64,000 nucleotides of DNA. It comes from Schistocerca nitens. Lineage: Eukaryota; Arthropoda; Insecta; Orthoptera; Acrididae. The stretch spans positions 174,674,178 to 174,738,177 of the forward strand of contig NC_064622.1 in NCBI RefSeq assembly GCF_023898315.1, read 5' to 3'. The notes under the pieces are model-generated. The model did not search any database and was not told where the DNA came from. It saw nothing but the letters and a program-made list of their open reading frames with translations. The position numbers were made by a program, and so were the translations under genes. Shown piece after piece: positions 1 to 10,124 of this stretch. Position 1 is the stretch's first letter. Every line of letters starts with the position of its first letter.

Positions 1-447
1 TGTTTGACAGTACCTCCAAGTGCGTGTGGCAATAACAAGCTATTAACGCTTATTTTCCCCTGGGCAGGAGATCAGGTGTTGAAGTGCGGACGCGTGGGTG
101 CAAAACGGCTAGTCTGTACTGACAGGTATAGCCGCCTTAGCTTTGCAGTACGACCATATAGAAATTATGTAACGTGTTTGACGGAAGACTGTTAGACACA
201 GAGAAAAAGTACTAACACACTAAAGGCGGTCCATATTAAAGTACCAATGATCACACTATCCGCACGTATACGCCTAAGACTCTGTATAGTCATTCTCACA
301 GTGACATCTCCCGGACGACCATCCCCCACCCCCTCCCCATCCCACCTTTCTCTCACTAGTTATCACCGTCCGCCACATCCTCACCCCCGGTTTACCACAG
401 TTTACTTTTGAATACATTATGGGCACAGCAGTGATCAATGTCTTATA
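1..447. other. Unassigned non-coding stretch
   Basis: I see no gene or repeat that I recognise here. Short open frames are present but have no recognisable protein character. Confidence 0.4.
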
Positions 448-664
448 AATAATTACTACTAAAAACAGTCTTGATCACGATTTATTTAACAAGGTGACCG
501 GTTTCAACCACTACTGTGGTCATCTTCAGACCATTGAGTAGGAACCTCTTTCTTCAACAGAAAGAGGTTCCTACTCAATGGTCTGAAGATGACCACAGTA
601 GTGGTTGAAACCGGTCACCTTGTTAAATAAATCGTGATCAAGACTGTTTTTAGTAGTAATTATT
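448..664. repeat. Foldback element with 105-bp inverted arms
   Basis: Two arms, 448-552 and 560-664, are reverse complements of each other with no mismatch that I could find, around a 7-base loop at 553-559. Each arm carries a hairpin motif: CTGAAGATG, then a 5-bp stem (ACCAC pairing with GTGGT), then GAAACC. On the plus strand this lies at 583-612. No transposase is present, so it is a non-autonomous palindrome. The perfect arm match means recent origin or gene conversion. Confidence 0.85.
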
Positions 665-1409
665 ACCACAGTTTATTATTTTACTTTGTATGTTACACAT
701 CCTGTTGCGTAGGTCACAATTATGGAGCTAAATATCCATAGTCATGGAACGAGTTAGTACTCGAAATTAACATCAGGATAATTACATCAAACAAAATACG
801 CTCAGTCCTATCCAGACGACCCTCTGTTGAGTTTATTCTTGGATATACATGGAAATATGCTCATGTTTTCTAGTAACTCCCCAACAGATTAGAAGGAGAG
901 AGCCATAATGAAATTCTTCAGTTTGCACCTGAAAGTATCTGGGTTACTGAAGACTTTTTAAATTCTTGTTGAAGCTTATCGAAAATGAGTGCAGCAGAAT
1001 ACTGCACGCTAGTTGATATGGTTCCAGTCTTCTGAGTACCAATGTTTATAATGATGTTCATTATTGAAAAATCTTTGATGAAAAACCATGGAAGAAAGGG
1101 AAACAAACCCACCTTGTTGGTGAAAACAGGGCGTTTGTCTGTTGTAGGAAGAAGCGAAGGGGACGAGTGGACGACAATAAAACAAGCAAATATTGCTAAT
1201 AGACATAGGTCTGGAAATCAACGGTTTTTCTGATGCAACGTATGACGGCTGAGTACACACACACGGTATAACAAACACCACGACAGTCCAGATATGCACT
1301 TGAGGATAAACACTTCACAACATGTATTCCACATGATCATCGTCCACGTGAAGACAAGCTTCAGCAAATCTCATCAATGCACGTTAACATTCAAAATTCC
1401 GAATTGTCT
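665..1409. other. Unassigned non-coding stretch
   Basis: I recognise no gene or repeat. The open frames at 918-1299 are short and lack recognisable motifs. Confidence 0.4.
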
Positions 1410-1421
1410 TCTGGAGCCACT

Positions 1422-1626
1422 TGTTCAAATGTTCAAATGTGTATGAAATCTTATGGGACTTAACTGCTAAGGTCATCAGTCCCTAAGCTTACTCAATAGT
1501 TAACCTAAATTATCCTAAGGACAATCACCACACCCATGCCTGAGGGAGGACTCGAACCTCCGCCGGGACCAGCCGCACAGTTCGTGACTGTAGCGCCTTT
1601 AGACCGCGCGGCTAATCCCTCGTGGC
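1422..1626 (-). mobile_element. tRNA-derived SINE, head type II
   Basis: Read on the minus strand, it starts with a tRNA-like head (GCGCGGTCTAAAGGCGC and a GGTTCGAGTCCTCCC B-box) followed by a body ending near CTTATGGGACTTAACTG in reverse. It is flanked by a 12-bp target duplication (TCTGGAGCCACT) at 1410-1421 and 1627-1638. Related copies lie at 18294-18495 and 56386-56589. Confidence 0.85.
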
Positions 1627-1638
1627 TCTGGAGCCACT

Positions 1639-2567
1639 GAAACGGTCCATAGTGTATTGGTGTGATTAATCGACAGTATCAACAGGTCTGGAATGCACCA
1701 ATTTTCTGACGTACGAGACCCACACAAAAATATCCGGTAGGTTAAAGCCGAATGACTTGGGAGGCTATGGAGTTGGCGAGTCACGACCGATACACTTGTT
1801 GTGGATATCTGTTTACCAGTAGTCAGTAAGCCGGAACGATGGTAAAATCAGACGAGGGAAGTTTTTCACCTTGTAATTTATGCCCCACTTTCAGTATTAG
1901 AAGTAAATATTCCATTAGACATTGACAGAGCTGTAACATTGGCATGAGGAAATCGTTGTTTTCTGGACCTGTCTTTATTATAATTATTTGTTTGTTTCAC
2001 TTGAATGCCTACTACGTCCATGTTTAAGTTTAATCTCGGTGCATAACTGGTGTGACTTCAGTATCAGTGCTTTATAAATTATGCGTGTTTTGGAATTCAG
2101 ATCTGGAAGCTGGAGAGATTTAGAGAGACTGAATAAGAGTCCCTAACCGTTCTTTCCACCAACCTGTCGCCTTCTAAAGTTGTGTTCCCAGCGCAGAAGA
2201 CAGCTCGTCCGTCGTAGGATCTTCTTCGACGGAGGGTGCTATGTCGTCGTCTGAAACCTGGGATTGTGCTTTTTATGGGATGCCACTTTTCCAGGTCAGT
2301 CTCCATATCTACAGAGGGAAAGATCTGTAATAGTGACAATGATGGTAAGCGACACTTCTCATTACTGTGTCCTGTTTCGTTATTACTTAAATATTCACAC
2401 ATTTTCCACTGTCTTTTACAACTCTCGACATAGGTTTCTTAATTGTACGGTAACTTTTCTACCCACTTCCTGTATACAGTACGACATGTCGTGCCGAAAT
2501 AGAGATAAATGTCCCGCTCTGAAGAACGTTCGAAACAGAGTTGCATGACTGGATCTTCAGAACGCCC
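1639..2567. other. Unassigned non-coding stretch
   Basis: I recognise no coding or repeat feature. The open frames at 2097-2567 are short and overlap on both strands. Confidence 0.35.
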
Positions 2568-2581
2568 GAAACAGTCGGTGT

Positions 2582-2644
2582 CCGGACATTTGCCACACCG
2601 GACATTTGCCACACCGGACATTTGCCACACCGGACATTGCCACG
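2582..2644 (+). repeat. 16-bp tandem array, left end of the MULE
   Basis: Just under four head-to-tail copies of CCGGACATTTGCCACA start at 2582, 2598, 2614 and 2630. The last copy lacks one T. The array is the inverted partner of 7219-7266 and probably serves as the terminal or subterminal transposase-binding array. Confidence 0.9.
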
Positions 2645-2760
2645 GTTTTACCTGCTCCGAAGGGTCGGGTCCCTTGTCCCCCCTCCCCCCCTCCTCCTCC
2701 TCCTCCTCCTCCTCACCCGGCCGCCCAGTTTGCTTTCGAAGTTCCGAACGTGAAATCAGT

Positions 2761-4143
2761 ATGGAAGATATTACAACAAACAAGGGCAGGCCTCCTGCTC
2801 ATTACAAAGGTTAAGCGTATCTTAAACAGAGAGAATCTAAAGAAGGTGTTGTTACATGGATGTGTTTACCCCGAAAAGCGGATCATTGCACGAGAAAGCT
2901 GCTTTCGAGGAACGCAGAAGTGTTGAGCGTATTAGAACATCTCTGTGGACTACCTGACGATGCAACTCTGAAAGTGAGAAAGCAAGTGGAAAGGGCGGAG
3001 AGAAGGTCTCGAGAAGAAACTACACAGTTATCGGAGATATACGCGGATGAAATGGGAAATCTACGTAATACAGTTTGTGACATTGTTACAGTGATGCCTA
3101 ATTCAGAATCTATGAAGAGAACCATGCGTCGTCGCCGGAGTCAAGAGCGGGGGAACCAACAACAGCCTAAGAACTCTTATGGAATTGATCTTCATGAAGA
3201 TCTATTAAAAATGGGTGATGGCAGTAGTTTTCTTCTGGAAGACGATCGATTAGAGGCGAGAATAATGATTTTTAGTGGAAGCAAAGGAAAAGAAATTTTA
3301 AAAACATGTGCCCATTTTTTTATGGATGGAACATTTAAGAGATGCAGCAAGCAGTTTGTACAGACCTTCACCATACACGTAGACTTAGGAGGCCCGATTA
3401 AAGAAACAAACATTCCTCCTATTGTATTTGCACTGCTCCCTAATAAGAAGAAAGACACATATGTTCGTCTGTTTCGTCTGATAAAACAGGCAGTGTCTGA
3501 GTGGTGTCCTAAACAAGTAAAGGTGGACTTTGAGGCAGCTGCGATATCGACCATTCGTCAAGTTTTTCCCACAACTGAAATATATGGATTCTATTTCCAT
3601 AGGAAGAAGAGTTTATGGAGAAGAATTAAAGTTCTCGGTCTAACTGAGGAGTACCGCTAGAACGAGGATTTAAGACTTCTCGTCAGCGTGTGTGCAGCGC
3701 TGGCAGTTGTAAAACCGGAGGACGTAAGCAATGGATGGATTGAGATTCATGCAGAAGCTCCTGATAACGGAAGGTTCTCTCATTTTCTTGACTACTTTGT
3801 GGATAACTGGCTAGAGAATGAGGATATCGCAATAGAAATGTGGGACTGTTACGGAAAAAGGCACCGAACGACGAATGCTGTTGAAGGGTGGCAAAACAAA
3901 ATAAATGGTATTATTGGAAACCCACACCCTAGAATCAACTATTTGGTGCAGTGCTTGAAAAAGGAAGCAGAGTTCACAAACTGTATGTACATGAAATTGG
4001 AAATGAATCTTGAAGGTAAGAAGAGGAAGAAGAAGTACTTGGAGCTGGACGACAGGATAGAGAGAATTGTAAAGAATTATGAAGAGACTGGCAACATTAG
4101 ACCTTGCTTCAAAGCCATTGCCCATATTCAGAAACTGGACTAA
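2761..4143 (+). pseudogene. MULE transposase with FLYWCH finger, two in-frame stops
   Basis: This is a single reading frame of 460 codons plus a final stop, from ATG 2761 to TAA 4143. It is interrupted only by TAA at 2812-2814 and TAG at 3658-3660. Residues about 8-50 look like a FLYWCH-type zinc finger (TNKGRP, YLKQRESKEG, WMCLPRKADHC, then an H/LPDD end). The MULE DDE core follows. The first Asp lies in FFMDGTF (codon 189), the second in KVDFEA (codon 256), the degenerate C/YxFH motif in FYFHRKKSLW, and the catalytic Glu in TNAVEGWQN (codon 375). The C-terminus is Lys-rich. All three catalytic residues are kept, so the copy died recently or is only lightly damaged. Without suppression of both stops it would not be made full length. 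Family assignment is firm; the subfamily is not assigned. Confidence 0.85.
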
Positions 4144-5666
4144 AATACGTTAAAAATGTATTAAAAGCTATGAAGATCACTGAGTCCTCGCAGATTACTA
4201 AGATAAAATTGTTAAAACATTGAAGCAGCATTATCGGAGCTAATATTAAGTTGTAATTGTAAATAGAGTGTACATTTGTTCAGCGTGTTTAGGCTGATTT
4301 TACACACGCCAGAATGGTAGATGGTCATTTATCATTTTCACGGTCCAAAGCCTGTGCAAAATGTGATGCGAATCAGCCTTTAATGTAAAAATTAAAAAGT
4401 GTTTCAAGCCTCACAAAAGTATCCCTATTGTTGTCACGTTAAGATAACTTTCTTCTACCTTCCAATATTATGGCCATACTATTAAATAATTGTGAGTTCT
4501 AAAATAATTTTCTGAAGCTTCAGAATCGCAACTATCACCTAAAATATCATGGTTTGTTAAACTGATAGTATACGCTTTTGTGAAAGAAAAAGGGAACTTA
4601 ACCTTTGAATTGCACCTACAATTGACATCCCAAAACTAATCTGATCCTAAGGTTGACAATTTTGGCACCTCAAATATTTTTTATTTAAGTTTAGCTACAA
4701 ATATTTATAGTAGATGTAAATCTACTTAAGTACATTTAAATATAGTCCTTTAAAAATTAAAATTTCGTACTAAATTGTTGATTATCTTTAAACAGGTCAG
4801 AAAAGTAAGGAGCTTACTACTGAAAATGAATTGTTACTAAAGAACATCAGAATCAAATGTATTAGACTTACTTTTCTTATACATTACAGACTTTTTGAAA
4901 AGATATTTGATCATTTCCTCTGTCACTGGCAGTGTAATTTCAGTTGCTTTGCAACACCAGGGATATCTACTCCTAAATTATGTTTCCAGCTGTTCTCATT
5001 TCGAATTCTGGAATATTTACTTCGTCTTCTTTGGTGAAGGAATTTCGGAAAATGCATTTACTAACTCCACTTTAGTGGCACTGTCTACATTAACATTACC
5101 ATCGCTGTCGCGCAGTAAAGGTACTTACTGAGCCTTTCCGCTGGTTTACTTAACATGGGACCAGTATCTCATTGGATTTTTCGCCACATTTCTAGAGCGA
5201 GTTTCGTTGTGGAAGCTATTAAATGCATGTCGCATTGAAATCCGCACCAAATTTCGAGCCTCAGTAAAACTTCACTAATCTTGGTGATTTTGCGTTCGTC
5301 TAAATTATACGTGCCTTTTGCGGTGCTCCTGCAATAGCTTTCTGTCGTGTTTTGTGTACCATGGGGGATCAGTTCCGTCTCTTATTAATTTATTTGGTAT
5401 GAATATCTTGAGTGCTGTTGATACTATTTCTTTGAACTTAAGCCACATATCGTCTTAATTTACATAGTTTGGAAGGATTGGAGACTACCTCTTGGAAAGA
5501 CGTCACCCGAATGTTTAGCTGCTTTCGTAAATAGATATATTTCGCGTTTAGTTTTGGTGAATTTTTTTGTTACAGAAGTGAGCTTCGCTACGACTGCGTG
5601 TTCACTAATTCCTGTATCCGTCGTGATGCTCAGGATTATTTGTGGCTAAGAGTTCAAGTGTGTTTT
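4144..5666. other. MULE 3' non-coding interior
   Basis: AT-rich DNA lies between the transposase stop and the first nested SINE. I see no second ORF of MULE type; the frames at 4831-5131 lack recognisable motifs. Confidence 0.5.
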
Positions 5667-5681
5667 CGTAACCATTTACAA

Positions 5682-5876
5682 ATGGTTCAAATGGCTCTGA
5701 GCACTATGGGACTTAACATCTGTGGTCATCAGTCCCCTAGAACTTAGAACTACTTAAACCTAACTAACCTAAGGACATCACACACATCCATGCCCGAGGC
5801 AGGATTCGAACTTGCGACCGTAGCAGTCGCGCGGTTCCGGACTGAGCGCCTAGAACCGCGAGACCACCGCCGCCGG
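5682..5876 (-). mobile_element. tRNA-derived SINE, type I
   Basis: The minus strand shows the tRNA-like head (B-box read as GGTTCGAACTTGCGACC on the complement side) and the shared 3' body ending in AGCCATTTGAACCAT. It is flanked by a 15-bp target duplication (CGTAACCATTTACAA) at 5667-5681 and 5877-5891. It sits inside the MULE. Confidence 0.9.
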
Positions 5877-6001
5877 CGTAACCATTTACAATTTGAATGG
5901 CCTCGTCAACCAATTGTTAAAAATAATTTTAAAAAAAGCATTTAGAACAATTACGGAAGTTGTTTTCTATTTACAATAGGGTATGAAAATGTATTTTTGT
6001 C

Positions 6002-6207
6002 GGTCCGCAGCTCGTGGTCGTGCGGTAGCGTTCTCGCTTCCCGCGCCCGGGTTCCCGGGTTCGATTCCCGGCGGGGTCAGGGATTTTCTCTGCCTCGTGA
6101 TGACTGGGTGTTGTGTGATCTCCTTAGATTAGTTAGGTTTAAGTAGTTCTAAGTTCTAGGGGACTGATGACCATAGATGTTAAGTCCCATAGTGCTCAGA
6201 GCCGTTT
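6002..6207 (+). mobile_element. SINE with a different tRNA head (type III)
   Basis: The head has the A-box region GCTCGTGGTCGTGCGGTAGC and B-box GGGTTCGATTCCCGGC, unlike type I. Its 3' body (TTAGGTTTAAGTAGTTCTAAG onward) is the same as in type I. A 12-bp target duplication (TGTATTTTTGTC) lies at 5990-6001 and 6208-6219. It is nested in the MULE. A second copy is at 46939-47149. Confidence 0.88.
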
Positions 6208-6219
6208 TGTATTTTTGTC

Positions 6220-7218
6220 AGCATGCGGAATGTAGATTCAAGTAACTGTCAACTATAATTGTATGAGTAGGGTACCTATTTGTGATGAGTCTCAAGTTTT
6301 CCTTTCTTTGAACTGTTCAGCAAGTGTTTCATGTGAGACAGTGGGTCGGTAAAAGGAGACAGTTATTAATTTATTCCGGTTGTCGAATATAACCTCTGCC
6401 CATACTAAGTCACCGGAACTATCTGCTTCAAAATCGATTGTGAGCTTACGTTATTTTTCCTTAAGTTGTCCTTCTTGTTTCTGTTGTAGTGCAGATAATT
6501 ACAATTACGGCTTTTCCCTCCAGAACCTAAGATGCTTTCTCTGTGACCCTGTGAATACCAGAGCTAAACAATGTAGAACAACAATATACGTTACAAGCTT
6601 AGCATTCTGTATTACTTCATTTCCTTATTTCTAACATTTTAAAATTGTAAGTCGACTTTAGATGACATGTCAGTCATAGATGTTCTTATCTCTATTTAGT
6701 GAACGTGTTTTCAGTTACGTTTTGAACATTGTCCCGCTACACTTCATTAACTAATGTTTTTAGAGAGTAAATTAATATGGAGTACGTCGTTCTTCTTTTC
6801 AAACATTCACAAACCCATTTATTCTTTCCCTATTGTCTTTTGGGTATGCAGTTGTACTAATTAAAGTAGGCACAAATGCAGTCATCAGAAAGAAATGATT
6901 AGCGTACATTCGCATTCTCGTTTCATCGTGAAAGGAAGCTACCGTATAGACAGAGGAATCTATATTTATACTTGGCAGAACTAATTACATACTGACATAA
7001 TCGTCGGTATTGCTTTCGTTTCCCAAAAGTTATAAATATTTCGATTTCGGAAAAGGAGCTCTGTGTTTGGCCAAGATGTCGAAGAAGAAGGTCCCTTACG
7101 TACTGGTTGTATCGAGTAAGATGTGGAGACGGCGGTTTGTAAGCGGACAGAGGTAGTACGAGGAAGCGCGTCCCTTACCTGAGGGATCGCTACTAAAGCT
7201 ACCTGGCGAAGGGGCAAG
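6220..7218. other. MULE right-hand interior
   Basis: No recognisable coding sequence lies between the nested SINE and the right tandem array. Confidence 0.45.
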
Positions 7219-7266
7219 TGTGGCAAATGTCCGGTGTGGCAAATGTCCGGTGTGGCAAATGTCCGG
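7219..7266 (-). repeat. 16-bp tandem array, right end of the MULE
   Basis: Three exact copies of TGTGGCAAATGTCCGG start at 7219, 7235 and 7251. They are the reverse complement of the array at 2582-2644. Confidence 0.9.
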
Positions 7267-7382
7267 CATTCAAACAGTCTTACTAGCGCAGGCGAAGTAC
7301 TTCGCTCCCAGGCACGTCAAAGGGACCCGAAAGCGTCCGAAGCGCTCTAATGTTTTTTAAAACTTTTTTTTTTTTTTGGTCA

Positions 7383-8987
7383 TCAGTCTACTGACTGGTT
7401 TGATGCGGTCCGCCACGAATTCCTTTCCTGTGCTAACCTCTCCATCTCAGAGTAGCACTTGAAACCTACGTCCTCAATTATTTGTTTGACGTATTCCAAT
7501 CTCTGTCTTCCTCTACAGTTTTTGCCCTCTACAGCTCCCTCTAGTACCATGGAAGTCATTCCCCCATGTCTTAGCAGATGTCCTATCGTCCTGTCCCTTC
7601 TCCTTATCAGTGTTTTCCACATATTCCTTTCCTCTCCGATTCTGCGTAGAACCTCCTCATTCCTTACCTTATCAGTCCACCTAATTTTCAACATTCGTCT
7701 ATAGCACCACATCTCAAATGTTTCGATTCTCTTATGTTCCGGTTGTCCCACAGTCCATGTTTCACTACCATACAATGCTGTACTCCAGACGTACATCCTC
7801 AGAAATTTCTTCCTCAAATTAAGGCCGGTATTTGATATTCTCTTGGCCAGAAATGCATTTTTTTGCCATAGCGAGTCTGCTTTTGATGTCCTCCTTGCTC
7901 CGTCCGTCATTGGTTATTATACTGCCTAGGTAGCAGAATTCCTTAACTCATTGACTTCGTGGCCATCAATCCTGATGTTAAGTTTCTCGCTGTTCTCATT
8001 TCTACTACTTCTCATTACCTTCGTCTTTCTCCGATTTACTCTCAAACCATACTGTGTACTCATTAGACTGTTCATTCCGTTCAGCAGATCATTTAATTCT
8101 TCTTCACTTTCACTCAGGATAGCAATGTCATCAGCGAATCGTATCATTGATATCCTTTCACCTTGTATTTTAATTCCACTCCTGAACCTTTCTTTTATTT
8201 CCATCATTGCTTCCTCGATGTACAGATTGAAGAGTAGGGGTGAAAGGCTACAGCCGTGTCTTACACCCTTCTTAATACGAGCACTTCGTTCTTGATCGTC
8301 CACTCTTATTATTCACTCTTGGTTGTTGTACATATTGTATATGACCCGTCTCTCCCTATAGCTTACCCCTACTTTTTTCAGAATCTCGAACAGCTTACAC
8401 CGTTTTATATTGTCGAACGCTTTTTCCAGGTAAACAAATCCTATGAAAGTGTCTTGATTTTTCTTTAGCCTTGCTTCCATTATTAGCCGTAACGTCAGAA
8501 TTGCAGCCGGCCGAAGTGGCCGAGCGGTTAAAGGCGCTGCAGTCTGGAACCGCAAGACCGCTACGGTCGCAGGTTCGAATCCTGCCTCGGGCATGGATGT
8601 TTGTGATGTCCTTAGGTTAGTTAGGTTTAACTAGTTCTAAGTTCTAGGGGACTAATGACCTCAGCAGTTGAGTCCCATAGTGCTCAGAGCCATTTGAACC
8701 ATTTTTTGTCAGAATTGCCTCTCTCGTCCCTTTACTTTTCCTAAAGCCAAACTGATCGTCACTAGCGCATTCTCAATTTTCTTTTCCATTCTTCTGTATA
8801 TTATTCTTGTAAGCAGCTTCGATGCATGAGCTGTTAAGCTGATTGTGTGATAATTCTCGCACTTGTCAGCTCTTGCCGTATTCGGAATTGTGTGGATGAT
8901 GCTTTTCCGAAAGTCGGATGGTATGTCGCCAGACTCATATATTCTACACACCAACGTGAATAGTCGTTTTGTGGCCACTTCCCCCAA
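7383..8987 (-). pseudogene. RTE reverse transcriptase, broken
   Basis: Open pieces lie at 8709-8987 (RT start: ADKCENYHTISL, LLTRIIYRRMEK), 8313-8504 (FVYLEKAFDN), 7926-8303 (GCSLSPLLFNLYIEEAM and the catalytic IRFADDIAIL) and 7383-7910 (GSETWTV, FEMWCYRRMLKIRWTD, ending NQSVD). The SINE splits the first two. Further frame changes near 7915 and 8305 separate the rest. The catalytic Ala-Asp-Asp box is intact. The endonuclease domain is missing through 5' truncation, so the copy cannot move on its own. Confidence 0.85.
8505..8707 (+). mobile_element. tRNA-derived SINE, type I
   Basis: The head reads GCCGGCCGAAGTGGCCGAGC with B-box GGTTCGAATCCTGCCTCGGG, and the 3' end is AGCCATTTGAACCA plus a T run. 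An 11-bp target duplication (GTCAGAATTGC) lies at 8494-8504 and 8708-8718. It is nearly identical to 49293-49493, which marks a young subfamily. Confidence 0.93.
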
Positions 8988-9266
8988 TTTTTAAAACTAG
9001 TGAAATTTAATAAGTAAAAACGGTAGACTCGTAGGATAAGCATGAGAGATGAGGTAGAGTTTACCTGAGCGCCCGCGGCCAACGGAACGTTGGCTGAGGT
9101 GAGGAAGCACGCTTCTGACGTTTGAGCTAAGTGCAGCTATTGACATGGCACACACGTACTGCTTATTTTACATTTTATGCGAGCCTTTTGCCCTTTTGGG
9201 CGTTCTGTATTAACGTTGGACCATGCCTCTTTAGGCAGTTTGTAGTTTAGTGTGTTTTGAAGAAGG

Positions 9267-9466
9267 CGTGGCCGGCCGGATTGGCCGTGCGGTTCTAGGC
9301 GCTACAGTCTGGAACCGAGCGACCACTACGGTCGCAGGTTCGAATCCTGCCTCGGGCATGGATGTGTGTGGTGTCCTTAGGTTAGTTAGGTTCAATTAGT
9401 TCTAAGTTCTAGGCGACTGATGACCTCAGAAGTTAAGTCGCATAGTGCTCAGAGCCATTTGAACCA
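9267..9466 (+). mobile_element. tRNA-derived SINE, type I
   Basis: It has a full head and body, flanked by a 12-bp target duplication (TTTTGAAGAAGG) at 9255-9266 and 9467-9478. The surrounding 8999-9254 holds nothing that I recognise. Confidence 0.9.
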
Positions 9467-9699
9467 TTTTGAAGAAGGAGTAGTTATCCGTGCAGAGAGC
9501 TAGGTCAACATCCAGTTTCTATTTGCAATCCAGCGGATTCTTTATAGTCATTAAATTATTCACGATTGATGACGTGCTGCATTGCTAAAAGTCCTCACAT
9601 GCCTCACAGTTTACTAGCTTTCTGAGTCAGAGCAAAATTATATGTGCAGAAAGTTCCACAAATGTTATTGTGACACTTTACTCTTCCCCATGTGCATCT

Positions 9700-9995
9700 A
9701 TTCAGCACTAGATTCGGCCCTGACTTCGTTTTTGTGGATGATAATGCCCAACCGCAAGGAACAGTGCAGGAGGACGATCACTTGGAATGAGAGGATACTG
9801 AGCGAATGAACTGGTCTACTCGGTCCCTCGACTTAAATCCTGTCGAGCACCACGCGAGACCCTTACACCAACGACCGTCCAGCAGTGGAGAACCAAGGTG
9901 CTGGAGGAGTGGTACGCGCTACCGCAATACCTAATTACCAGTCTTCTGGCCCGCATGGACGCACATTGCACAGCAGGCATTGCTGTCCTTGATGA
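9700..9995 (+). mobile_element. Tc1-type transposase relic (C-terminal part)
   Basis: Broken frames show VDDNAQPQGTVQ, a degenerate second-Asp motif, then RSLDLNPVEHH with the third acidic residue, then VLEEWYALPQYL and a C-terminal tail. This order is the catalytic half of a Tc1 (DD34E) transposase. No terminal repeats were found, so only a fragment is claimed. Confidence 0.7.
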
Positions 9996-10124
9996 TCACA
10001 AACTCTATTTTTCAGTGCGTATTTCTTTCAGTTACATTCTGTATAAACTAAAGCTGTTCTTCCTACGGGTGGTCAAGTTTCATCGAGCTATTTTACTTGT
10101 CAGTGACATTTTGTGCGAAAACTA

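Larger units (their letters stand above)
2577..7270 (+). mobile_element. MULE (Mutator-like) DNA transposon, about 4.7 kb
   Basis: A MULE transposase at 2761-4143 is enclosed by inverted arrays of a 16-bp unit (CCGGACATTTGCCACA): 2582-2644 in direct orientation and 7219-7266 in reverse complement. Just outside the arrays lies a near-identical 9-bp pair, GAAACAGTC at 2568-2576 and CAAACAGTC at 7271-7279. This fits the roughly 9-bp target duplication expected of MULEs. Two SINEs (5682-5876 and 6002-6207) have since inserted into the long 3' non-coding part, so the original length was about 4.3 kb. The exact outer ends are inferred from the duplication. Confidence 0.75.
7365..8987 (-). mobile_element. 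5'-truncated RTE/BovB-type LINE
   Basis: A minus-strand non-LTR retrotransposon fragment ends in a poly(A)-like tail, seen as a T run at about 7366-7378. It is flanked by an 11-bp target duplication (TTTTTAAAACT) at 7354-7364 and 8988-8998. A type I SINE (8505-8707) inserted into it later. The truncated 5' end falls just upstream of the RT fingers. Classification rests on the RT and the C-terminal region, which resembles BovB/RTE proteins (AFEMWCYRRMLKI-like block). Confidence 0.88.

Noticed and set aside
448-664. CRISPR-like or tandem repeat
   Set aside because: There is only one inverted pair with no spacers, and the context is an animal genome.
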